Source of the DNA: Terriglobia bacterium | GTDB lineage: Bacteria; Acidobacteriota; Terriglobia; Terriglobales; Acidobacteriaceae | NCBI GenBank assembly: GCA_021323935.1 | Contig: JAJPJZ010000323.1 | Location: 1-34,360 of the forward strand | Length of the DNA: 34,360 nt | Reading direction: 5' to 3' | Shown here: piece by piece, positions 16,032 through 26,842 of the stretch | Position numbering within the stretch: the first letter of the stretch is position 1 | Layout: every line of letters begins with the position of its first letter | Notes under the pieces: model-generated | Databases searched by the model: none | The model's input: the letters and a program-made list of their open reading frames with translations, nothing else | Told to the model about the DNA's origin: nothing | Position numbers and translations under genes: made by a program

Positions 16032-18491
16032 TTATTCGTATCGCAACGCAATGAGCGGATCGACGCGTGTAGCTCTGCGCGCCGGAATGTAGCTGGCGAC
16101 GAGGCCGACGAGCGCCAGCACCAGCGAGAAAATGATGAACGGCAGCGGTTCGTGCGGGCTGACGCCGTACAGCAGGTCAGTTAACGCGCGCGCTCCTGCC
16201 AACGCGAACAGCAGCCCTGCTCCCAGGCCGATTCCCAGCGCAACTCCGCTTTGCCGCAGGATCATGAGCAGCACATCTCCGGGCCGCGCGCCAAGCGCCA
16301 TGCGAATGCCGATCTCGCGCACGCGCTGGCCCACCGAATATGCCACCACGCCATAAATTCCAACCGAAGCCAGCACCACGGCCAAGCCCGCAAATACGCC
16401 CAGCAGGCCGGCGGCAAAGCGCGCGCCCCACAGCGCCTGCGAAATCACTTCGCCAATCGGCCACACGTTGGTCAGCGGCAGGTTGCGGTCGAGCGCCTGC
16501 ACCTGGCCCCGCAGCGTGTTCAAGATCAGTCTGGGATCCTGCTGGGTGCGCACCAGCAGCGAAACTGCCGGCGTTGGCGTCTGGATTAAAGGCTCGTAAA
16601 TGTAGGGAGTGGGATCTTCGCCCAGCGTGAAGTACTTGGAATCGCGCGCTACGCCCACCACCTGCGTCCAGTCTTTGTCGCCGAAAAACCTGAAGCGCTT
16701 GCCTACCGCCTCCTGGTTCGGCCAGAACTGCCTGGCCGCAGTCTGGTTGATGACCACAACCTTTGGACTGTCTTCGCGCAGCGAATCGCTGAAGCCTTCG
16801 CCGCGCACGATCGGAATCGCCATCTCAGAAAAATAATTGGGCGCAACCGCATCGATGCTGGCCAGCACGCCGCTGCGCTTCACGTCCTGGTCCTGGCCCT
16901 CCGGAAAAATCGACCGCGCAAAGCCGCCGCCAAAAAGGGGCACGCTCTCGGCCAACGTCGCCGCTTTGACGCCGGGGGTGGCCTGCGCCACTTCAAGCAC
17001 CCGCCGCTGGAACTCGCGCTGGCGCGGCAAGTCGTAGTTCAGCGTGCCGACGTTAAAGCTCATCATCGCCAGGTTTTCTGTGTTGAAGCCCGGGTCGATT
17101 TGCTGCGCGTTCCGCAGGCTCAAGACAAACAGTCCGGCCCCGATCAGCGCCACCAGTGAAAGAGCGAACTCCACCGCGACAAAAGCGCCGCGCAGCCCAA
17201 AGCTGCGGCCTGAAAACTCGGACGCGGTGCGTTCCTTCAGTTGTTCCACCAGGTTCGGCCGCGATGCCTCGAGCGCCGGCACCAGCCCAAACAGAATCCC
17301 GGTGACAATTGAAATTCCCAACGTGAACAGCAGTACTCGTGAATCGAGCGAAATATCCAGTGTGCTGTTCAACAAAAATGGCGGCCGGAACGCCCACAGC
17401 AGGTCGCGGCCAACAATCGCCAGCCCCAGGCCCAGCACTCCGCCGGCAAACGCCAGCACCACAGCTTCCGTAAGCAGTTGCGCAATGATGCGAGTGCGCG
17501 AAGCGCCCACCGCCAGCCGGATTGAAATTTCGCGCTTGCGCCCCGCGGCGCGCGCCAGCAGCAGGTTGGCAATGTTGACGCACGCAATCAGCAGCACCAG
17601 GCCAACCACCACCATCATCACCTGCGCCGCCCGCGTAAGCTGCGGACCGATCAGGTTATCGAGCAGCGGACGCGCGTCGAAGCTGCGGCCCTTGTTCGGT
17701 GTAGGGAAGTCGTGCTCCAGTTGGTGCCCGATGGCGCCAAGCTCGGCGTTGGCCTGCTGCAGCGTCGCCCCTGGCTTCAGCCTGCCCACCGCCGTCAGGT
17801 CTAAGAACCGCCGGTCGTTCCAGTTCTGCTTGAAGAAGCCTGCCAGCAACACGTCATGCATGGAAAACAGCGTCCACATGTCGGTGTTGCCCAGCACCAC
17901 GGTGCCGTCGAAGCCGGCCGGCGCTACTCCAATAACCGTGAACCCCTGCCCGTTGAGCAGAACGCTCTTGCCTATGACGTTGCGATCGGCTGAAAACTTT
18001 CGCTCCCAAAGCCCATGGCTGATCACGACCACGGGCCCTGCGCCCAGCTCCGCGTCTTCTTCTTTGCGGAAGCTTCGGCCCAGCGCCGCCTTCACGCCCA
18101 GAGTGTCAAAATAATTGCCGGCCACCAACTGCGAGGTGTACTGGTCAGCCTGGCCATTCACCGTCATGCTGACGTTGGTGAAGGTGAACGCCGTCACCGC
18201 TGAAAACGATTGCGCCCGCTCCCGGATGTCCTGGAGGTTCGGTCCTGAGACGCCCAGCCCACCGCCTCCGGCGCCCGGCTTATTGCGGACGTCGGTAGTG
18301 TCAATCTGCACCAGGTGCGCGGCATCCTCCACTGGGAGGGGATGAAGAAACACGGCGTTCACGATGGTAAAAATCGCGGTGTTGGCGCCGATTCCCAGCG
18401 CAAGCGTGAGCACCGCAACTGCCGCGAACCCGGGCGCCTTGCGCATGCTGCGCAGCGCGTAGCGAACGTCGTGCAACATCTTTTCCACCAT
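16032..18491 (-). CDS. MacB/FtsX-like ABC transporter permease (ADOP family)
   Basis: MVEKMLHDVRYALRSMRKAPGFAAVAVLTLALGIGANTAIFTIVNAVFLHPLPV; two FtsX-type domains; C-term RRATRVDPLIALRYE. Confidence 0.94.
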   Translation of the reverse strand: MVEKMLHDVRYALRSMRKAPGFAAVAVLTLALGIGANTAIFTIVNAVFLHPLPVEDAAHLVQIDTTDVRNKPGAGGGGLGVSGPNLQDIRERAQSFSAVTAFTFTNVSMTVNGQADQYTSQLVAGNYFDTLGVKAALGRSFRKEEDAELGAGPVVVISHGLWERKFSADRNVIGKSVLLNGQGFTVIGVAPAGFDGTVVLGNTDMWTLFSMHDVLLAGFFKQNWNDRRFLDLTAVGRLKPGATLQQANAELGAIGHQLEHDFPTPNKGRSFDARPLLDNLIGPQLTRAAQVMMVVVGLVLLIACVNIANLLLARAAGRKREISIRLAVGASRTRIIAQLLTEAVVLAFAGGVLGLGLAIVGRDLLWAFRPPFLLNSTLDISLDSRVLLFTLGISIVTGILFGLVPALEASRPNLVEQLKERTASEFSGRSFGLRGAFVAVEFALSLVALIGAGLFVLSLRNAQQIDPGFNTENLAMMSFNVGTLNYDLPRQREFQRRVLEVAQATPGVKAATLAESVPLFGGGFARSIFPEGQDQDVKRSGVLASIDAVAPNYFSEMAIPIVRGEGFSDSLREDSPKVVVINQTAARQFWPNQEAVGKRFRFFGDKDWTQVVGVARDSKYFTLGEDPTPYIYEPLIQTPTPAVSLLVRTQQDPRLILNTLRGQVQALDRNLPLTNVWPIGEVISQALWGARFAAGLLGVFAGLAVVLASVGIYGVVAYSVGQRVREIGIRMALGARPGDVLLMILRQSGVALGIGLGAGLLFALAGARALTDLLYGVSPHEPLPFIIFSLVLALVGLVASYIPARRATRVDPLIALRYE

Positions 18492-18586
18492 GAGTGCCTT
18501 TTAATCCTCGCGCCGCGAATCACCCCAATGCTCGCTTTGCGGGCAGGCGCACGACGCACTTGGAGCAAACGGGCTAGAAGCAACGG

Positions 18587-18601
18587 TGCAATCGCCCTGC
18601 C
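18587..18601 (-). promoter_or_regulatory. Candidate sigma-54 (-24/-12) promoter for the ADOP operon
   Basis: Minus strand GGCAGGGCGATTGCA: GG-N10-GC spacing and good match to TGGCACG-N4-TTGCW (GGCAgG....TTGCA). About 95 bp upstream of the ATG at 18491. Confidence 0.6.
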
Positions 18602-18655
18602 GTGAGTTGGCGCGGTAAATTGCTGAGGGCTGGAGGCTTATTGGCCTTTTGCGGT

Positions 18656-18671
18656 TGTGTTCTTGTCCACA
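18656..18671. promoter_or_regulatory. Weaker second UAS-like dyad TGTGTTCTTGTCCACA
   Basis: Same TGT-N10-ACA spacing as the 18685-18700 dyad, centred 29 bp closer to the promoter. Confidence 0.35.
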
Positions 18672-18684
18672 ATTGGGATGGGGG

Positions 18685-18700
18685 TGTCCGTTTCCGAACA
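18685..18700. promoter_or_regulatory. Candidate bEBP enhancer (UAS), dyad TGTCCGTTTCCGAACA
   Basis: Extended dyad GGTGTCCGTTTCCGAACACC (18683-18702) has 8-bp arms with one mismatch pair; centre about 115 bp upstream of the predicted sigma-54 start. Confidence 0.55.
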
Positions 18701-18708
18701 CCTGCGAT

Positions 18709-18729
18709 GAGCGCCGGCAGAAGGCGCTC
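18709..18729. repeat. Inverted repeat GAGCGCC...GGCGCTC between the mqnC stop and the UAS
   Basis: 7-bp perfect arms with a 7-nt loop; no T-tract on either strand. Confidence 0.35.
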
Positions 18730-18775
18730 GCCAGTCAGCTCAGGTGCGGTTCAGGCGGTGCAGGGAAGCCGGCGT

Positions 18776-19822
18776 TCAGTTCAGGAACATGGTGCGGTAG
18801 AGAGTGTCGCGCTGCACCGGCCGGAAGCCGGCATCGCGGATGATACGGCGCAACTCTTCTTCGGTGGTGCAATTCGATGTCCCGGCGGCCTTCACCACGT
18901 TTTCTTCCAGCATCACCGAGCCCACATCGTTGCCGCCGAAGCGCAGCCCGAGCTGGCACACCTTCAGCCCTTGCGTCACCCAGCTCGACTGCACGTTCTG
19001 GAAGTTCGAAAGAAAGATGCGCGAAATCGCCAGCGTCTTCAAATACTCAACCGAGGTGGCCTCATCCCAGTGCCGCCCGCCCAGCGCCGTGTTTTTCGGC
19101 TGGAACGTCCACGGAATAAACGCCGTGAAGCCGCTGGTTTCTTCCTGCAGGTCATACAGCGCCTGCAGGTGGTTGACGCGATGCTCCAGCTTCTCGCCCA
19201 CGCCGAACATCATGGTTGCGGTGGTACGCATGCCAAGCTGATGCGCCGTGCGATGCACCTCAAGCCAGTCGTTGGTCAGGCACTTCAGCCGCGCAATGCG
19301 GTAGCGCACTTCGTCATCCAGAATTTCAGCCCCGCCCCCGGGAATGGAATCGAGCCCGGCATCGCGCAGCCGCATGATGGTGTCGCGCACCGTAAGCCCG
19401 CTGTATTCTGCAATCGCCAAAATTTCTGATGCCGAATAGCAATGCAGGTGTACGCGCGGAAAGCGCTGCTTGATGCCGCGCATCAGCTTCTCGTGCCAAT
19501 CAATCTTCAAATCCGGATGCAGCCCGCCCTGCATCAGCACGCCCGTGCCGCCGAGTTCTACGGTTTCGGCAATCTTGTCGTAAATGGTGTCGAAATCGAG
19601 GATGTAGCCTTCGCGCGCCATCGCGCCTTTCAGCGGGCGATAAAACGCGCAGAAGGTGCAATATTCCGTGCAGAAGTTGGTGTAGTTGATGTTGCGATCG
19701 ATGATGTAGGTCACGACGCCGTCAGGATGCAGCTTGCGGCGAATGGCGTCGGCTTCCATGCCGATGCCGATCAGGTCATCGGAGCGGAACAGGTCGAGGG
19801 CTTCAGCTTTCGACAGGGACAT
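18776..19822 (-). CDS. mqnC: Cyclic dehypoxanthinyl futalosine synthase (radical SAM)
   Basis: Radical SAM motif CTEYCTFC in NINYTNFCTEYCTFCAFYRP; LMQGGLHPDLKIDWHEKLMRGIK; GLDSIPGGGAEIL, typical of MqnC. Confidence 0.93.
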   Translation of the reverse strand: MSLSKAEALDLFRSDDLIGIGMEADAIRRKLHPDGVVTYIIDRNINYTNFCTEYCTFCAFYRPLKGAMAREGYILDFDTIYDKIAETVELGGTGVLMQGGLHPDLKIDWHEKLMRGIKQRFPRVHLHCYSASEILAIAEYSGLTVRDTIMRLRDAGLDSIPGGGAEILDDEVRYRIARLKCLTNDWLEVHRTAHQLGMRTTATMMFGVGEKLEHRVNHLQALYDLQEETSGFTAFIPWTFQPKNTALGGRHWDEATSVEYLKTLAISRIFLSNFQNVQSSWVTQGLKVCQLGLRFGGNDVGSVMLEENVVKAAGTSNCTTEEELRRIIRDAGFRPVQRDTLYRTMFLN

Positions 19823-19855
19823 TGCCCCATCATTATAAATTGCAGGGCGCCCGCG

Positions 19856-20533
19856 CTAGCTTGCTTTGCGTTCCTGCCAGGAACCACCATCTGAGGGCTC
19901 GGCGTTTTGCTCGCGGGCTTCCTTGCTCTTCTGCCACTTCCGCAGCACATAGCCGCCAACCGACGCGCCCACGATCAGCACCGCAAACGCGATAATGATG
20001 GCTACTTCATATCGCTTGAAGAAGCCGAGGATTGGGTCGCCAAAGCGATGCCCGAGGTAGGCGACGATGGTGTAGCGGATGGCGCGCCCGCTGCCCACGG
20101 CCCAGATGAACTTCTTTCGCGGATACTGCAGCGCGCCTGCGCCTGCCAGGAACGGCACCGCCGGCAGCGGCGGCGGCAGCAGGCAGGGCACAAACACCGC
20201 GCTGAATCCGTACTGCTCGAATTTTTTTTCAATCTTCTTGAACTGCCGGCGCGGGAGCTTTTTCTCCAGCGTCTCCTTGCCGCCTTTTCGGCTCAGCTCA
20301 TAGGTAAGCTGCGCGCCTATCATCGTGCCGATCGTCGCCAAGAGGGCGTAAATCGGCCAGCGCGGCGGGTGGCTTGCGGCCAGCACAATCGTGAGCGCGT
20401 CAATTCCGCCGGGTACGGGAATGAATGATTGATCGATGATGCCGACCAGGACCAGCCCCGGTCCGCCCCAATTCACAAAGGTTGAAAAGCCGACCAGCAG
20501 GGTGGCGAAGATGAACGCGGCAAGTTGCACCAA
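19856..20533 (-). CDS. DedA/YqaA family membrane protein (VTT domain)
   Basis: 225 aa; FIPVPGGIDALTIVLAASHP...IGTMIGAQLTYELSRKGG...PCLLPPPLPAVPFLAGAGAL. Confidence 0.88.
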   Translation of the reverse strand: MVQLAAFIFATLLVGFSTFVNWGGPGLVLVGIIDQSFIPVPGGIDALTIVLAASHPPRWPIYALLATIGTMIGAQLTYELSRKGGKETLEKKLPRRQFKKIEKKFEQYGFSAVFVPCLLPPPLPAVPFLAGAGALQYPRKKFIWAVGSGRAIRYTIVAYLGHRFGDPILGFFKRYEVAIIIAFAVLIVGASVGGYVLRKWQKSKEAREQNAEPSDGGSWQERKAS

Positions 20534-20578
20534 TTGTTGGATGTTGTTTTCTGCTTGGGCGGCTGTGTTGGGCGAGCT

Positions 20579-21478
20579 TTATCGCGCTTGCGCCTGGGTT
20601 CGGCCCGGCTCAAGCCCGCTCGGTTCGCCGCTTTCGCCCAGAAAGCGCAGCGGCTTGGGAGGCGGGAGAATGGCCTCTTCTGAGGCCAGCCGCCAGAACA
20701 ACTGCAGCCCGGCGATGGTGGCTTGGTCGAGCGAATAGCACAGATTTTCAGTCAGGTAACTGTGGACGTCTGCCTGGCTGATGCCCACGCGCGGCGCCCA
20801 TTCTCGACAAATAACCTCGAGGCTCGGCTCCTCGAGGCCATGCGCCGCCGAGCGCTCAAAAATCTCAGCCAGCTCGGGCGCGGCTACTTCCTCACGCACT
20901 GCCCAGAAGGCAAAAACAAAAGGCTGCCCGGTGTAGCGCTGCCACTCTTCTGCCAGGTCAAACACGGCGTAGCGGGTGTGGCTGATGCGGAGCGCCGAAT
21001 CGCCGATCAGCAGCGCTGCGTCAGCCCGCGCCAGCATGGCTTCAAGGTCCGCCTGCATGGGCAGGAACTCAGGCTGGCGGCGGTCACCGTCACCCGTCGC
21101 TTCGCTGGCAGCGGCGGGCGCCGGGCACATCCATTTCTTCAGCAGCAGCCGGCACAGCGCAACCGAAGTGCGCGAAGCGTTATCGGCGGCCACCGTCCTG
21201 ATCTCCTCGACCGGCGCTTTGCTGACCAGCAGGATTGAACGCACCGGCCCGCGCGCCGCAATCGCAATCTCAGGGACCACGACCAGCTTCGGAATCGTCA
21301 AGTACGTCACGGCCGGAATCAGCCCGATATCAGCCCGGCCTTCGGCCAGCGCCTGCGCGCACAGCGACGGAATCGTGTAGTCGATTTCAAAATCCTTGCC
21401 GGAGTCGCCATGCTCGAAGTCCCACATCAGGGGTGCAGTATTCAGGAAAGAGATGGCGGAAATGCGCAGGCGAGGCAT
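20579..21478 (-). CDS. mqnA: Chorismate dehydratase (futalosine pathway)
   Basis: MPRLRISAISFLNTAPLMWDFEHG... ALAEGRADIGLIPAVTYL, MqnA-type fold motifs; adjacent to mqnC cluster. Confidence 0.87.
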   Translation of the reverse strand: MPRLRISAISFLNTAPLMWDFEHGDSGKDFEIDYTIPSLCAQALAEGRADIGLIPAVTYLTIPKLVVVPEIAIAARGPVRSILLVSKAPVEEIRTVAADNASRTSVALCRLLLKKWMCPAPAAASEATGDGDRRQPEFLPMQADLEAMLARADAALLIGDSALRISHTRYAVFDLAEEWQRYTGQPFVFAFWAVREEVAAPELAEIFERSAAHGLEEPSLEVICREWAPRVGISQADVHSYLTENLCYSLDQATIAGLQLFWRLASEEAILPPPKPLRFLGESGEPSGLEPGRTQAQAR

Positions 21479-21513
21479 GCGAACGATATTAAATCAGCGC
21501 GGCTGCAGGGCGA

Positions 21514-22635
21514 TCACGCAATCCAGCCGCCGCCGATTACGATCTCGCCCTGGTAAAACACCACTGCCTGCCCGGGCGTGATGGCGCGCTGCGGCTCGGC
21601 AAATGTGCAGATCACGTCGCCTGACGCGTCCGGCGCGAGCGAAATCAGTGCCGCAGCCGGCGTGTGCTTGTTGCGGATCTTGGCTTCTATTTCGAGCGGC
21701 TGGTCGAGCTCAGGAATTGAAATCCAGTTCACCTCACGGGCGCGCAACGTGTCCGAATAAAGCTGATCGTCGGGGCCGATTACCACTTCGCCGCGGTCTC
21801 CGCGAAGCTGCAGCACATAAAGCGGAGAGCCGGTCGCCACGCCCAGGCCCTTGCGCTGCCCCACGGTAAAGTTGTGGATGCCGCTGTGCTGCCCGACCAC
21901 TTCCCCCGCAGTGGTGACCAGCACACCGGATGCATCGGGTAGCGGCTCACCCTGCTCAGCCAGGTAGGCATCGATGAAGCGCTTGTAGTCGCCGCCCGGA
22001 ACGAAGCAAATCTCCTGCGAGTCCGGCTTTTCCGCCAGCGCCAGCCCGTGCTGCCGCGCCCACGCGCGCACCTCCGGCTTCAGCATTCCGCCAAGCGGAA
22101 CCAGTGTCCGGCTGAGCTGCTCCTGTGACAGGCCAAACAGGAAATATGTCTGGTCCTTGGCTGAATCAGCCGGCCGCTTCAGCACCCAGCGCTGCCGGTC
22201 GGCGCAGTACTCCACGCGCGCGTAATGGCCCGTCGCCAGCCGCTCAGCGCCGATCTGGCGGGCCTGCGTGAGCAACTGATCGAACTTGACGTGGTTGTTG
22301 CACAGGCTGCACGGAATGGGCGTACGGCCCGACAGATACTCGCGCACGAATGGCCGCACCACGTCGCGCTCGAACCGCTCTTCGTGGTTGACCACGTAAT
22401 ACGGAATGCCCAGCGCTTCCGCCACGCGGCGCGCGTCATAGACGTCATCGATCGAGCAGCACCGGCCGGTCGTCTTTTCCGGCATGCCTTCGCGCCCGGC
22501 CAGTCGCCGCTGGTTCCAGAGCTGCATGGTCAGGCCGATGATCTCGTGGCCTTCGGCGCGCAGCATGGCCGCCACGGTGGATGAATCCACTCCTCCCGAC
22601 ATGGCTACGGCGATGGTCGCGCTCGTCATGTTCAT
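21514..22635 (-). CDS. mnmA: tRNA-specific 2-thiouridylase MnmA
   Basis: AVAMSGGVDSSTVAAMLRAEGHEIIGLTMQLW; PCSLCNNHVKF; KPDSQEICFVP; GQRKGLG; FYQGEIVIGGGWI. Start chosen as MNMTSATIAVAMSGG (22635, or 22629). Confidence 0.95.
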   Translation of the reverse strand: MNMTSATIAVAMSGGVDSSTVAAMLRAEGHEIIGLTMQLWNQRRLAGREGMPEKTTGRCCSIDDVYDARRVAEALGIPYYVVNHEERFERDVVRPFVREYLSGRTPIPCSLCNNHVKFDQLLTQARQIGAERLATGHYARVEYCADRQRWVLKRPADSAKDQTYFLFGLSQEQLSRTLVPLGGMLKPEVRAWARQHGLALAEKPDSQEICFVPGGDYKRFIDAYLAEQGEPLPDASGVLVTTAGEVVGQHSGIHNFTVGQRKGLGVATGSPLYVLQLRGDRGEVVIGPDDQLYSDTLRAREVNWISIPELDQPLEIEAKIRNKHTPAAALISLAPDASGDVICTFAEPQRAITPGQAVVFYQGEIVIGGGWIA

Positions 22636-22717
22636 GCTTCGCTGCCTCCGCTCCCCATCTTCACGGTGGATCTTTGAATCTACGGCGCGATGGGCGTAGG
22701 CCGCCTCGGATGCGCGC

Positions 22718-22745
22718 AAAACAAAAGGCCGCAAGGGCGGCCTTT
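22718..22745 (-). terminator. Rho-independent terminator downstream of the M14 peptidase gene
   Basis: Minus strand AAAGGCCGC-CCTT-GCGGCCTTT followed by TGTTTTGC; 9-bp perfect stem (22724-22745). Confidence 0.75.
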
Positions 22746-22856
22746 GTGCTCAACACCTCAGTTGTCATTATATCGAACGATCAGGCGCGGCCTTGCCGAT
22801 CTGCAGTTGCCAGGGTGCCCGCGCGCCCACAGCACCGACGTTCAGTTCTCCAACTA

Positions 22857-26015
<3,159 letters not shown>

Positions 26016-26127
26016 AAGCCATCCTGAAGCGAAATGGAACCGCAAAATATAGCAGGAGCAGCAAGCCCAGGGATGAGTGAATGCTGGCGGCGAAATTCGC
26101 CAAAGAAAATTGCGACAGAGAGGGACG

Positions 26128-26607
26128 ATGAACACTGAATGTAAAGCGATTGCCGATCAACTGCGGCGGGCGCTCGGGGGCGAGGCGTGGCATGGGCCGT
26201 CGCTACGCGAGATCATGAGCGGAATTTCAGCCGGGCAGGCGGGCAAGAGACCGATCGCAGGCGCACACAGCATTTGGGAATTGCTGCTGCACATCGAGAC
26301 CTGGATGGCGGAGCCGCTGGCGACGCTGACTCGCGGTGTGCCGATGCGCGATTTGGTGGGCCTGGCAGTGGAGGTTGATTGGCCGCCGGTAGGCGCCGAG
26401 ACCGAGGATCGCTGGAAGGCAGCGCAGGAGCGCGCCTTCAGCACCGGCGAGAAGCTGGCGCGGGCCATTGAAGGTTTCGGCGATGAGCGCCTCGGCGAGA
26501 CCGTGCCGGGTCGCGATCATGCGTATTACATCCTGCTGCACGGCGTGGTGCAGCACACGCTCTATCACGGCGGGCAGATTGCGCTGCTGAAGAGGGCGTT
26601 GGCATAA
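26128..26607 (+). CDS. DinB family protein
   Basis: MNTECKAIADQLRRALGG...AGAHSIWELLLHIETWMAEPL...HAYYILLHGVVQHTLYHGGQIALLKRALA; His-rich DinB pattern; AGAGGGA RBS upstream of this ATG. Confidence 0.85.
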   Translation: MNTECKAIADQLRRALGGEAWHGPSLREIMSGISAGQAGKRPIAGAHSIWELLLHIETWMAEPLATLTRGVPMRDLVGLAVEVDWPPVGAETEDRWKAAQERAFSTGEKLARAIEGFGDERLGETVPGRDHAYYILLHGVVQHTLYHGGQIALLKRALA

Positions 26608-26625
26608 CCGGGTTGAGTGGGGACA

Positions 26626-26699
26626 CCCGCCACCCGCCACACACCAAGCGGGACAAGCGAGACGCCCGTCCCACGCGAAAGATCAGCGGGCGGTGGCGG
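26626..26699. repeat. Nested inverted-repeat (REP/BIME-like) intergenic element
   Basis: Outer arms CCCGCCACCCGCC (26626-26638) and GGGCGGTGGCGG (26688-26699), inner arms GGGAC (26650-26654) and GTCCC (26668-26672). Confidence 0.5.
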
Positions 26700-26842
26700 T
26701 TCAGCTGGACCGCGGCCGCGCCGGAATTGCGCCGGTCTAAGGCGAACGATTGATATCGCGCAGCAACTCTGGCCGTCTATAATGTGCCGCCTACCCTTCA
26801 GCGGAACTTGCCGGTCCAGGACGGCGAAATAAAGGATTAACC

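Noticed and set aside
17044-18114. 356-aa plus-strand ORF
   Set aside because: Antisense to the ADOP permease at 16032-18491; Ser/Arg/Pro-rich composition typical of a shadow frame.
22724-22745. Terminator hairpin as an mnmA leader element
   Set aside because: The T-rich tail follows the stem in minus orientation right after the M14 peptidase stop, so it is best explained as that gene's terminator.
26750-26783. TTGATA...TATAAT sigma-70 promoter for the tricorn-like gene
   Set aside because: Perfect TATAAT at 26778-26783, but the spacer to TTGATA is 22 bp, too long for a standard promoter; kept only as a weak possibility.
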